Translations under genes and position numbers: made by a program
Assembly (NCBI RefSeq): GCF_032062135.1
Contig: NC_092859.1
Location: 41,926,259 to 41,990,258 of the forward strand
Direction of reading: 5' to 3'
Origin: Pyxicephalus adspersus
Taxonomy: Eukaryota > Chordata > Amphibia > Anura > Pyxicephalidae
DNA: 64,000 nt
Shown here: positions 25,174 through 35,760 of the stretch, one piece after another
Numbering within the stretch: position 1 is the first letter of the stretch
Layout of the letters: every line of letters starts with the position of its first letter
The notes under the pieces: generated by a model
Databases searched by the model: none
The model's input: the letters and a program-made list of their open reading frames with translations, nothing else
What the model was told of the DNA's origin: nothing

Positions 25174-25568
25174 AGCGGAACTAAACCAAAACATTTTAAA
25201 AAGCACATTTACCTTTAATCCCGCAGATCCCTCGATCGTGCTGTTCCTTTCCTTGATCGGGTACCGTGCTGCCCTGGAATTCTTCTTCGTCCCGGCGGTG
25301 ACAAAGCGCCAGGCACTGCCATTTTCAGTCTATTTTTTCCATCATCTGGCTACATAACCTGATCTTTCTCCTAAGTTTAGAAAAACGCCCATTCGCCAAT
25401 CTCAGACATCCGCAAAAGGAGCAGCCAAGAGCCTGCTGGGATGTGTGACGTAGGTATCCCGGGAGGTTCTGCACACCCATTCTGTCTTGACCAGCTTTTT
25501 TTTTTACTTAATGTAAAAGGGTTATCTACCCTTTTATGTAAAGCAAAAACTTCAAATTTAGGTCCGCT
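25174..25568. mobile_element. MITE, AGCGGAACTAAA family, copy 3
   Basis: The left end is AGCGGAACTAAACC and the right end in reverse AGCGGACCTAAATTT. Exact TTAA flanks sit at 25170-25173 and 25569-25572. The interior shares CGCAGATCCCT, GACAAAGCGCCAGGCACTGC, TGTGTGACGTAGGTATCCC and CTACCCTTTTATGTAAAG with the copy at 6682. About 395 bp, noncoding. This is the best-preserved copy in the window. Confidence 0.8.
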
Positions 25569-26629
25569 TTAAATGTGAAAAACATACCTTTAAATCCATA
25601 AACTTTATTTTTAGCCAGTTAATGACTAATCTTTCCAGGGTCTTGTCTGTTCTACTGTTTACTAAGGCAATTATGTGACATTTTTTCCCATTCTCAATTC
25701 CATCTTCAGTATATACTCAAATGAATGTGTAAGGCTGTTACAGTATATGCTGTTTATATAACATAAAAGTAATGAAATACATGTAAAAGAAAAAATATTT
25801 TCAGCCTTGTTATTGCCTTAATGAACGATTCACCTTGTGTATCTCCCTTCCTCCCAAGTAGATAGTTTTACATTGGCATCACTTTCTTGTCCCTTAGCTC
25901 TTCAATGTGCATTGTACAAAATCAATTGAAAAACAGTAGATGGGGGTTTAGAGTGCTATTCCCAAAAGGGCCTCCTGCTGCTAATATCAATATCAGAAAC
26001 CAAGTATCTTCCAAGTTCCATATCAACATAAAATTAGCTGGTTTCTTTCCAGAAGGGATTGTGTGCTGCTGTGAGGCAGAAACCTGAACCTTTACTTCCT
26101 TCCTTCCTAGTATTTTGTCTTTTGGATCATTGTGCCTGGCCAAAAGCCTTCTGTTAACCTTCATTTATTTGTATTACATTATGTGTGCAATAGAGGGGAA
26201 CAAAGGGAATAACAGTAAAATAAAGCAAAAGAAAAGTGTAGCAACAAAGGACAGCAGGGTTTCAACATTGCTAAATAACTCCAATCCAAACAACAAGACC
26301 AGAAATGATTTATTAAATTATTATTAACACTAAGAAATGCATTTTTTCTTAAGTTAGAGCTTACACTTGTTTTTTACTAATTTTTGGGTGGTGAATCCAG
26401 AAATGACCCCAGTTTTTTGCTTTTACATGGTTTTACAATATAGGGTACCAGGTTTTACAATATAGGGTATCCTTCATTTTTGTCCAAAAAAACTTACAAA
26501 TTTTACCTACAAAGAAAAAATAATGAAATAACTTGCATGTACTGTTTATTAAAATTTCTTTTTTCATACAAAGGATTTATTGTTACTCTATGACATTTTT
26601 TTTACATTACATTTACATCAGGTACGCGG

Positions 26630-28306
26630 TTAAGGTAAAAATTTACGCTTATAGCTTTTCCTGGAGTGTTCAGAGTTAGGACAATCCCACCAGATGCTCC
26701 AACAATAGTCAGCCATCATATGTACATCCCATCTACCCTGATATCGTCCTTCCATGACCTTCAAATCTTGGCGGAATTATTCACCTTGCTCATCACTGAC
26801 TGCACCAAGGTTTACCGGGAAATTAGAAAGACGGCTATGCAGAAAATGCACCTTGGTGCTCATATTGCAACAAGCATTTTATAGCTCTCCAAGAATTTCA
26901 AAACACTTTCAGTGTAATTATTTGCTTGTGTTTTTCAAGAAAGTCGTTCACAATGGCTTTGAATTTCCTAGCCTGTCATAACCAAGCATTCTTTTCGACT
27001 TCTGACATTGTCCTGATGAAATGTTCATCTTTGATGAGCTGCCGAATCTGTGGACCGTCAAACACACCAGTCTTTATTTTTTCAAATGACAGGCTAGGAA
27101 ATCCAAAAATGAGTTACTTGAAACATTCTCCTTCAGTTGGCAAAGCTTTAACAAACTGCTTCATTAGACCAAGTTTTATGTGTAGAGGCGGGAAAATAAT
27201 ATTCTTTTTATCAACAAGTGGCTCATGTAGAATGTTTGGATCACCTGGTTTTAGGGCAGATCTTGGAGGCCAATTCCTTTCCACCCAATGCCTCTCACGA
27301 GCTCTGCTGTCCCACATGCACAGATAACAGGGATACTTGGTGTATCCGCGTTGCTGATCAAGAAGGAAGCATACCATTTTAAGGTCAACACAGATAACCC
27401 AATTGTGTTGGTGATATTGCAACAACTCAATGACTTTCTTTATGTCTGCATATTCTTCACAAGGAGAAACAGAATGGTCAATTGCGACTGACCCAAATAT
27501 ATTGCCATTGTGAAGGAAGATACACTTTAAGCTCCGCTTTGAGCTATCGATGAATAGCCGCCATTCAGTTGAGGTATAGATTGGAACTCCCAACTCCTCC
27601 ATTTTAAAAAAATGTCATGGCGATACACAAAGCCACTGTCAGTTCTAAAGTACTGCAGAAATGCAATTTCTCTGGTTCGAAAGTACGATACCTTCATTCC
27701 TTTTTCAAGTAAGTTTTTCTCTCGTAGTCTTGGTGCTAGGAGTTCTGAAACCTTCTTCGATAGTCCCAAATCACATGCCCAATCACTCAACTCATGCTGA
27801 TCAAATCCCTTACTAACAGAGTCCTTTTCAATTTCAAACTCTTCATTATTGTTGTCACCTAGTTCATCACCATAATCATGTTCTTCAAGAGAAGGTAGTG
27901 TAACGAAAACAGGCACTGGGACTTCATCTGAATGAGCCACTGGGCGTATAGCCGATGGTAGACTAGGATACTCTGTTACATTTATTTTTCTTGTTATATC
28001 CTGAAGTTTTCACTATACAAAAGTAACAGTCACTGAAAAGATCTCCTGGCTCTCCCCAAACCATAGGTATCCCAAATGGCATCTTATCATATGTTCCCTT
28101 TGTCCACATCCGTAAACCCTCAACACACTGTTTACACACCTTATGAGGGGCCCAAGACTTATCTTGATCACCAAGTTTACCTTGGAAATATGCCAAATAG
28201 GCTTGCTCTACAAATGTGCTGATGTTCGCCCTTTGACTGGCAATGATGAAACTGCCACATATATAACAAATGAATCAGGGTTGTTTAGGCACTTACGAAA
28301 AATAAA
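26630..28306 (-). pseudogene. Relic B of unnamed transposon-like protein, near full length
   Basis: Minus-strand relic spanning about 560 codons without introns. In order: IFRKCLNNPDSF and YICGSF (Cys motif); VEQAYLAYFQGKLGDQDKSW; KVCKQC and DCYFC (second Cys set, about 30 residues apart); YPSLPSAIRPVAH; an acidic linker; LGLSKKVSELLAPRLREKNL; EWRLFIDSSKRSLKCIFLHN; WVICVDLKMVCFLL; GYTKYPCYLCMWDSRARERH; NILHEPLVDKKNIIFPPLHI; KLGLMKQFVKALPTEGECFK; SDEQGE; and MEGRYQGRWDVHMMADYCW, ending RKSYKRKFLP and TAA. Frameshifts lie near 28270, 27968 and 27595, with stops near 27108 and at 26777-26779. Acidic residues in FIDSS (27546-27548), CVDLK (27385-27387) and DEQGE (26780-26782) are spaced like a DDE nuclease with a Cys-rich insertion. 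AATAAA lies about 50 bp past the stop (26576-26581). No terminal repeats were found. The family has no name I know. Confidence 0.82.
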
Positions 28307-28856
28307 ATTGGTTATTCACTACGTAGAGCAGCGCACAACCTCTAACCACAATGTCTTGCGTGTAAATGAATAGCCTATACAAATCCACGAAGACAACTAA
28401 CTGCACTTTATAATCAGCATACCTATTTTAGTGTACATCAGCTTAAAAATTGAAATTAACAAAAAATTTGTTCAAAATTGTTCCCCAGTGTTTTTAGTTT
28501 CTTCTGTCCAACTATTGCATTTTGGTATTGTACGTTTTAGGCAAAATTAAGACATCACACTAATGTCTAATATCTTTAATCCATTATTTACGTTTAAAAA
28601 ATTCCCTTGTACAGAACTGTAGCAGTGACACATTCATTAGGTGGTTTCAGTAGGATAAATTGAGTTGGTCAGCATCTACTTTTCTGTTTTTTTTTCTTAT
28701 AGTACTCTGGGAATCCTTTGTTAATAGTTTGTTATTACAGCAATTTAAATAAAAGCATACAAAACCTAAAATAGTGCAACTTTAAAGGAAGGAAGCTGGG
28801 ACTGCATATAATGACCAGAAAAGGCCTGCAATTGTGTAAACACACATTTTATATAT

Positions 28857-29270
28857 ACCGTATTTTTCGCACTATAGGACTCACCTGACCATAAGACACA
28901 CCTAGGTTTAGAGAAGGGAAACAAGAAACTGTGACTGGCTACTGTGTCTCCTCTCTCCTCCATGACACATTTGTGTCACCCTGTCCTGTGTGTCCGGTGT
29001 CATTACTTGTCCTCTGTGTCCAGTATCAGTACCTGTCCTTTATGTTCGTTGTCAGGGCTGTGAGTAGTGTCTGGGCTGACCATGTCCTCTGTGTTGCTGT
29101 TGAATTGCACTGGAAGGACAGAGCTGGCCGTCACACACATACACATGGTGCAGCTGTAACCTCTGCCACCCAGTGGCCGATGTAGGTACTGCAGTTGGGT
29201 CTGGCTGTGCATCAATATTCGCTCCGTAAGACACACAGACTTTTCCCCCTCACTTTTGGAGCGAAAAAAT
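28857..29270. mobile_element. Interspersed element with ACCGTATTTTTCGC end
   Basis: The left end ACCGTATTTTTCGCACTATA is followed by ACCATAAGACACACC. Near the right end, GTAAGACACACAGAC and GGAGCGAAAAAAT form the partly inverted counterpart. Inside are repeated blocks of the form CCTGTCCTCTGTGTCC, apparently an internal short tandem. This resembles common vertebrate MITEs that begin CCGTATTTTTCG. No target duplication was identified. Confidence 0.55.
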
Positions 29271-30449
29271 GATATTTAGTCGTGTATTTATATGTATATG
29301 TGTGTGAATATTTTGCTGATAATGTGTGTACATTTTGCTTATTGTGTGTGTGTGAATGTTTTTTTATAGAAAGAAGCTTGGTTTTTAAACACATTTTAGT
29401 CCAAACTCGAGCTTGGTTTCTTGACTCTAGCAGGTTTCATAGAGCAGTCAGATAACCCTCTCCCTCCTATGTCTATTAGTGTCTGTTGTATATCTATTCT
29501 GTCTGTATAATCATCTGTCTATTAATTTAAATCTTACCCGGTCACACTGCTGTGTTTTGGCAATGCTCCTTACCACCACCTTAAGTTTACTGTAAAAATC
29601 AACCCATCTAAATGAGTGCATGTGCAGCTTACTGCAACATTGTGAGTCATAACGCCATTTACTGTTGCAAATCTTGATTGATAATTGAATGTATTTGGTG
29701 GAATTTTACTGAAAATAGATGAAAGCTTTACCACAGAGCTTCAAACCAATTTTAGGCAACCTTCATTATTTTTGATATAACACATTAGGGCTTGGCCTTT
29801 TTTCTATGATAAAAATATTTTTCTCTACAAGCTGATCTTCAAACCCGACTACAGATTGATCTTTTAACCTCTTTAAACCTTTGTGACTTTTCCTTTATTG
29901 AAGACCATTTTTCAAGGCAATAACAAAGAATAACTTTGTTCTGAGATCCCCTGGTGTTTGAATGTCAGGATGATCTAAGCTACTTCTCTGTAATCTCTTG
30001 TCAAATAGCAGTTTTAGTGGACATTAACAGATGAAAAAAACAAGGTGTGAAACAACTGAGGACTCTATGACCATAAGGGCATTTAGAGTTGATTGGCCTA
30101 GATTAGTGTCCCTAGCGTGGGAGAGGAGCAATGGTCCATTAGCAGTTTTAGAGCCAGTTGTTTCGTTTGTAGTTGTTTCAGCCTCCTTAAAAATTGTATT
30201 TACTAAATCTGCAAAATAATTGTTTATGTGGACCTGTAACACTGATAAAATGCCAATGCATATGGTTTGTACAGTGATTATGTACCATGGTCTGACTGAA
30301 TATCATTTAATGAGACTCAGAGAGAACGCAAAAGTAAACTTTCTGACATCTCTTGGAGACTCTTAGAGATTTGATATTGTACTTGAGTCAGACATCAAAC
30401 ATCATAGTTCTTCCCTTTACCCATGGTTTGGGCACAAAGTATTATAGAC

Positions 30450-30664
30450 CAGTGATTTTCAACCAGTGTCTGTGCTAAAGTGACTGGCAGAGTAATGTAA
30501 TGTAAGCGGGTGGCAGTAAGTAGCTTAATTGCCTTGTTTATTCTTAGAGAAAAGAGATTTAGCTACAAAGTGTCATTTTGTAACATTTTTGATTTATGGT
30601 GTGCCGCAGGATTTTTTAAAATGTCAGAAATGAGCCGTGGCTCAGAAAAGGTTGAAAAACACTG
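30450..30664. mobile_element. hAT-type MITE with perfect 8-bp target duplication
   Basis: Inverted ends CAGTGATTTTCAACC and (reverse) CAGTGTTTTTCAACC bound a 215-bp noncoding element. It is flanked by TTATAGAC at 30442-30449 and 30665-30672. An 8-bp duplication and CAGTG/CAGGG ends are diagnostic of hAT. The exact duplication suggests a fairly young or well-preserved insertion. Confidence 0.9.
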
Positions 30665-31087
30665 TTATAGACCTTTTTATTGCATCTGGGTTTGACCCCA
30701 AGGTTTTTCAGAACTCCTTGTTGTAACTGGGCTTGACACCAAGTATTGTAGGCCATCTTGTCCAACATGGGTTGGCCACCAAGTAATATATAAGCTCCCT
30801 TGTTCTACCTGAATTTGACACCAAATGTTGAAGACCTTTTTATGTACCTGAGTTACATTATCTGTTTTCTTTCCACAAATAAAAACTGCAGTTAGCCAGT
30901 TCCCAGCCTAGACAAGACAAGATTACATGGTCTTTGCCTATCATTTATTAGTGTAGAGTTTATTAAATAATCTATCACATACACAGATCATAAAATCATA
31001 TACACAGGTAATTACAAACTGTATGCTATTCAAAGTGTTTAACCCATTAAAACACATTCACAGGACAATATATATGAATACTGATTG

Positions 31088-31109
31088 TTTTTTTTTTTTT
31101 TTTTTTTTT
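31088..31109. repeat. Poly-T tract
   Basis: Twenty-two T. It could be the poly(A) tail of a minus-strand retrocopy, but no source sequence is recognisable next to it. Similar tracts are at 32848-32874 (27 T) and 49631-49658 (28 T). Confidence 0.9.
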
Positions 31110-31649
31110 GGTGTATCCAAGGAAATATTTAGAAATATATTTGTTAAAGCATATATTAACTCAAGAACATAATAATGATATATTTTGCATTTTACTAGTC
31201 GTTGGATGAAAAAAAACACCCTTCCTGTCCCTTTTTTTCCTCCACCTTTCAAAAGCAACTATGGTTGTTACACCAGCTGGGCTTCGAACATGTCTTGTTA
31301 AATTTTACATAATATGTAGGATGATTGATGGGATTATTAGTTTACAGATTGATTGATTGATGGGATTTTTAGATCTTCTCTCTACCTGCTGAAAATATTT
31401 TGAGCCTGAAAAATAAAAACTGATGCAGCCAACACATCTAAGGATTGGTAAACTGCAGTATTTTACAATTTTGAGGGGGTTAGATACACTTTAATGAGAT
31501 TGGATGTTTGAGATTTTTGTGCTTATGTTTAATTTTATGTCTTAGAGAGATAATAAAAAAAGCTTTTGAAATAAAATAAATTGTTATACTGTTTTTGTAC
31601 ATATCCTTCTGCTGTCAAGCCCAATTATTTTCTCAATGTGTTTTCACAG

Positions 31650-31721
31650 CGACGGCTTGGAGATGCAGCTAAGAAGGCCATCGGCAAACTTACAACGAGG
31701 ACAGTCAGAAAGGGGGATAAG
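31650..31721 (+). CDS. rnf130: rnf130 exon: juxtamembrane basic linker
   Basis: A 72-nt exon of exactly 24 codons, phase 0 at both ends, so skipping it would keep the frame. It encodes [20 protein letters not shown] followed by KGDK, the lysine/arginine-rich stretch between the transmembrane helix and the RING in RNF130/Goliath proteins. The acceptor is TTTTCACAG|CGACGG and the donor AAG|GTAAGC. It joins DRNQ of the preceding exon and ETDPDFDHC of the next. Compared with the mammalian protein as I remember it, only conservative changes are seen, such as Gly for Ser and Arg for Lys. Confidence 0.94.
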
Positions 31722-34700
31722 GTAAGCAGTGTCACATGCATATAACCAAAATGCTTTATCTAGGCCCCTTGTGTGAGCAGATTGTAAGGGTAGTTGTTAA
31801 AATGTTCAGATTTGATTAATATTGCAATATTTGAAAGCTAGTCATTCTTTTTCTCAACAGTTGTTTGACTGACCAGAATGATAACATGAAGTCCTTTTCA
31901 CTACAGGTGTTCCCCATAGCATGTAATTGGTGATGGGTCATTGGTTTAATGCTTCAAGGAGCCTTTCAAAATATGAAGAGAAGCTTTGTCTATTTATTGC
32001 ACAAAAAAAATCACTTTTATAATGCTTCTGTTTTTACATGCTTCCCGGTTGTTCTGTTTGGCCATTCCTGTGAAGTTACAATTTTTCTAAACTCTCCCCA
32101 TTTATCAGATTATCAGATATTCTTATTCCTGCCTGACAATTTTCTTCCAGTGGACAGCAGTACCTGGCTCTCTGCTCCTCTTCCTTCTCTGCAATTATGT
32201 AAATGGTAATTTAGAGCCAGCAGAATTGAAATATTGTGTGACTTCCCTAGCATAAACAAAGGTATCTGCAGGGGGACTTCTGTTAAGGGAAGAGGTTTGC
32301 TGGCCTCACTGCATCTGCACAGGATATCGGTAGGCCTATTGTATCTTTCTCCTGCTGGACTTGGCTAGTTCTATAACGGGTGGTTTTACATAAACATACA
32401 TACAAATCAGGCCTGGTTTAAATACCACTTTTGGGTGGGGAGAAAAAGTGACTTTTGCCTTCCTCCCACAATGGCCACTTAGTATGCCCGACATAGGGGC
32501 CATTAGAGTCCTAGGTCCAGGCAAGTGGCTAAACAAGTCAAAAGTCAGAACTGAATGACTGGCTTACTGCATAAACTTGTAACACCTTTTCTCCTTAATA
32601 AAGAAACAGTATAAACATTACAAAAAAGGGTGGAAAGGAAGTTTGTTATACTTATCTTTTTCTAGCTTCTCTTTATAGAACCTAGTTAAGGGAAATGTCA
32701 TCCTTCATCCAATGATATCTGGGGAATGCAGAGTACTCCAGAGTTCCTCCCAGTACTGTGTTGCACCATCTTATAAGATATGGAATGGCTCACCATTCCC
32801 TGGAATCTTGTGAACAGGAATTTGTGAGCAATTTGTGAACAGGAATCTTTTTTTTTTTTTTTTTTTTTTTTTTTGAAGTATGAATGTTTTTGAAGTAAGT
32901 TTAAGGGGTGGCTCACTAAAAAAAAAAGCATACTCTGCATGAAGCGGAAATACATATTCTTTATTACATCTGCTCTCCTTTGACTCAGCTATTATTGGTT
33001 AATCCTGTGCCATGTTGTTGAAATGTCTGTGGGTTTTGTACATAGATTTTACATTGAAGCCGGTGACACTGTATACTGCTAAGTGGTGTCTATAACCAAA
33101 CAGTTCAGTGAGTGCTTAGCAGGGTGGTAAAATCATGCCGGACCCAGATCACATTTCACTTGTATTAATCTTAAAATAGATTTCACCGCAACAGATTGAA
33201 TTTGCTGGTAAATTGTCCCTTTTTGACTATACACAGTCATATACACAGTCATATACATTCAAACACAGAAAAGGGCAATCACAATCCAACTGCACAAAGG
33301 CGTGTCTGCTAGAATGTCGTTTTCTAAACATGTATGCTCATCTTGTGCAAACATTCATGTTTAGCTGACGGCAGAAGGGAAGATGCGGGGATGCTAGTGT
33401 CTCTTATTTTGATAGGGAACATTAGCAATCTGGCAGAATTTTAAACTTCCCCGACTTATCTTACTGAGAGAGGAAAGCCTGGGGGTGTCTGCTGCTTCCA
33501 TAAACACAAGATATTCATCTGATCTGGCTGAAAACAGGCAGAGATCTGTGTATTTGAAGGACTGTGGAAAATGCTTGGATTAAGCCATCACTGATTTTGA
33601 TGTAAAGCTATGTTGCAGTGCAGAACATCTCCTAAATAATCCTGCAGAACAGAATGATTTCAGCGTAGAGCTTGCATTAACAAGGAAAAAGCAATCTAGG
33701 GGAATTTAATGTGTACATGTTTTACATTCAGTAAAGAGTGTGAAAATGAAAATCAGGATTTTATTAGGAGCTTGAGAGATGTTTCACAGACTTGAGGTTT
33801 AAATGTTTTTTTCCCAAGGAGACATGTAAGGTTGTCACCAGCAGAATTTAAAGGGTCTAAAGTTTTATTTGATGGTGGCACAAAGGCTATTTGGCTTTGT
33901 CTTTCTTTAAGATATTGCTTTATTTATTATAAAGGTGCTCATAGCTTGTTGTTTTTTTGGAGGCCAATTTGACTATCGGAGAGGAAGATTGCCGTTCGTT
34001 AAAAAATTAACTCTCAAAGCACCCATAAACCAATGACAGTTGTTAACCCACCCATATTCACAAGTGTCATTTTTTTTGTAAACAGGTGTTCATATATCCT
34101 TGAGGACAGGAAAAAACTATTCAGATTCCCGTTTAGTGCTCTCCAAAATTGGTTTTCAGCCTTTTGTTGGTTTTAGTGACTGACAGGTGTTAGATTCCAA
34201 CTGCCATCACCTTAAGTTTTATTTGTACATTTGACACCAGAACTATTCAGAAAGAAGTTACACTTCAGAGCTCTCAGAATCAACCTGTACTTGTTAGTCT
34301 GTTTGTATTTTTAATTTAACACATCTAAAAATAGTAAACTATATTGAGCTCATAGAAAGCCTCGGTGTACTTAACAATCTGATGATAAAGCTTACTTTCA
34401 TATGCCTTCAAAACACTCCACGTATTCCTAACGGCAAATTACTAACTAACCAGTAAAGCATGTGTGCTCCCTGCAGCTGATCCGGTCCCTTTAACTGATT
34501 TACTAAGCTTTCTGTCTCTTTGTAGGTGAAGCCATCTTAAAAGATGAGCTGATTTGTTTTCCTTTGTCAGGTCTGGTGGGGAGGTAGCATAAAAAATGCA
34601 TGTAGCCGAAGCAGGGAGAACAGTAAGCTGCATACTAATTATATCATTAAAGCTCTTTCCATATTTCCTGAGATTATCAGAGACAGCAGTGCCTACGGTG

Positions 34701-35487
34701 ATCTTACACCAGTAATCATCGCTGCCTTTTTTTTGAAAGGAATTCAAGAAAATCTAAATTTTTTCAGGGTATGTATATAGGTGCTTATACACATTCAACA
34801 ATTGTTGCTGGAAAAGATGCAGATTGTTTCCAGTGGCACTATACAGACAGTGCTATTCAGTTCTATGGAGAGAATGGGATGAGTCGGAGGCCCTCCTAAT
34901 ATATACGCCTGAATTGGAAGCAATAACAGCTATTAGATGTAGGTTGTTAGTTATCAAGCATGGCAGATCACTAAACAATATTAAGGAAAACTTTACTAAA
35001 GCTAGATTTTCACTAATGGTTGTCTCAGGTGCAGAAATGATAGTGTGTACACAAGAACATAGGAGCAAGTATGATTTATAGTTGTTACCTATAAAATCTT
35101 CAATTTTGACTTTATATTCACATTAAGCTGGCCCTACATTGTCTGTATACACAGAGTCTCATTGTAAAGTAAGTATACTGTTTGCTTACCAACATCAATG
35201 TAGTACAAGTAGTAGAACAGCTTTCAAGAGCTCGCTAAATCTAAATCCTTATATTAAATGCAACTGCAAAAATATAGATGACCTGGGTAACATTAATTTA
35301 GGTTGATAACTACTTTAGGTAAACCCTACAATAAATCACAATATGTACCCACTGAAATACGTTCTTCTTTAACTTGTATGCTTCCTTCACACCTTCACAC
35401 ATGTACACATGTAGTGCAATGCTCAATTCAGTTGCATTGAAGTGAGTTGCCATTTATTTTGAATTGCACCCCAACATGCATATGCAT

Positions 35488-35760
35488 GGGCAGCATGATG
35501 GCTCAGAGGTTAGCACTCTGGCCTTTGCAGTGCGAGGTCCCAGGTTCGAATCTCGGCCAGGACTCTACATGGAGTTTACAGGTTCTCCCCGTGTCTGCAG
35601 TGGTTTCCTTTGGGTACTCCGGTTTCCAAAAAAAACACGCAGGTCACTTATTTGGCTTTCCCCAAAAAAACTGACCTTAGACTGTATTAAAAACATATGA
35701 TTATTGTAGGGACATTAGATTGTGAGCTCCTTTGAGCCTTGCTGGCACATATTATTTCAC
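35488..35760 (+). mobile_element. tRNA-derived SINE
   Basis: Starts GGGCAGCATGATGGCTCAGA, with a box A-like TGGCTCAGAGGTTAG at 35499-35513 and a box B GGTTCGAATCTC at 35543-35554, the internal RNA polymerase III promoter of tRNA-derived SINEs. The body has GGAGTTTACAGGTTCTCCCC and TACTCCGGTTTCC, then CTGACCTTAGACTGTATT and GGGACATTAGATTGTGAGC. The expected final tail (GTACAGCGCTG...) is not visible, so the 3' end is truncated or diverged. Confidence 0.85.

Larger units (their letters stand above)
9788..31649 (+). other. rnf130: rnf130 intron, 21.9 kb, rich in mobile-element relics
   Basis: GT-AG intron (GTGAAC ... TTTTCACAG), phase 0, and the largest in the window. It contains SINE tails, a (TA)18 array, a tandem-duplicated block with a 37-base G tract, three relics of an unnamed transposon-like protein, several MITEs, a hAT MITE and the assembly gap. 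About 9800-12250 and 14000-15900 hold no feature I recognise apart from short A/T tracts. The TAAT-dense stretches around 12570-12760 and 22640-22830 look like noncoding regulatory sequence, but this is only an impression. Confidence 0.85.

Noticed and set aside
35499..35554. tRNA gene
   Set aside because: Box A and box B are present, but the sequence does not fold as a full cloverleaf and continues into a SINE body, so it is the SINE head.
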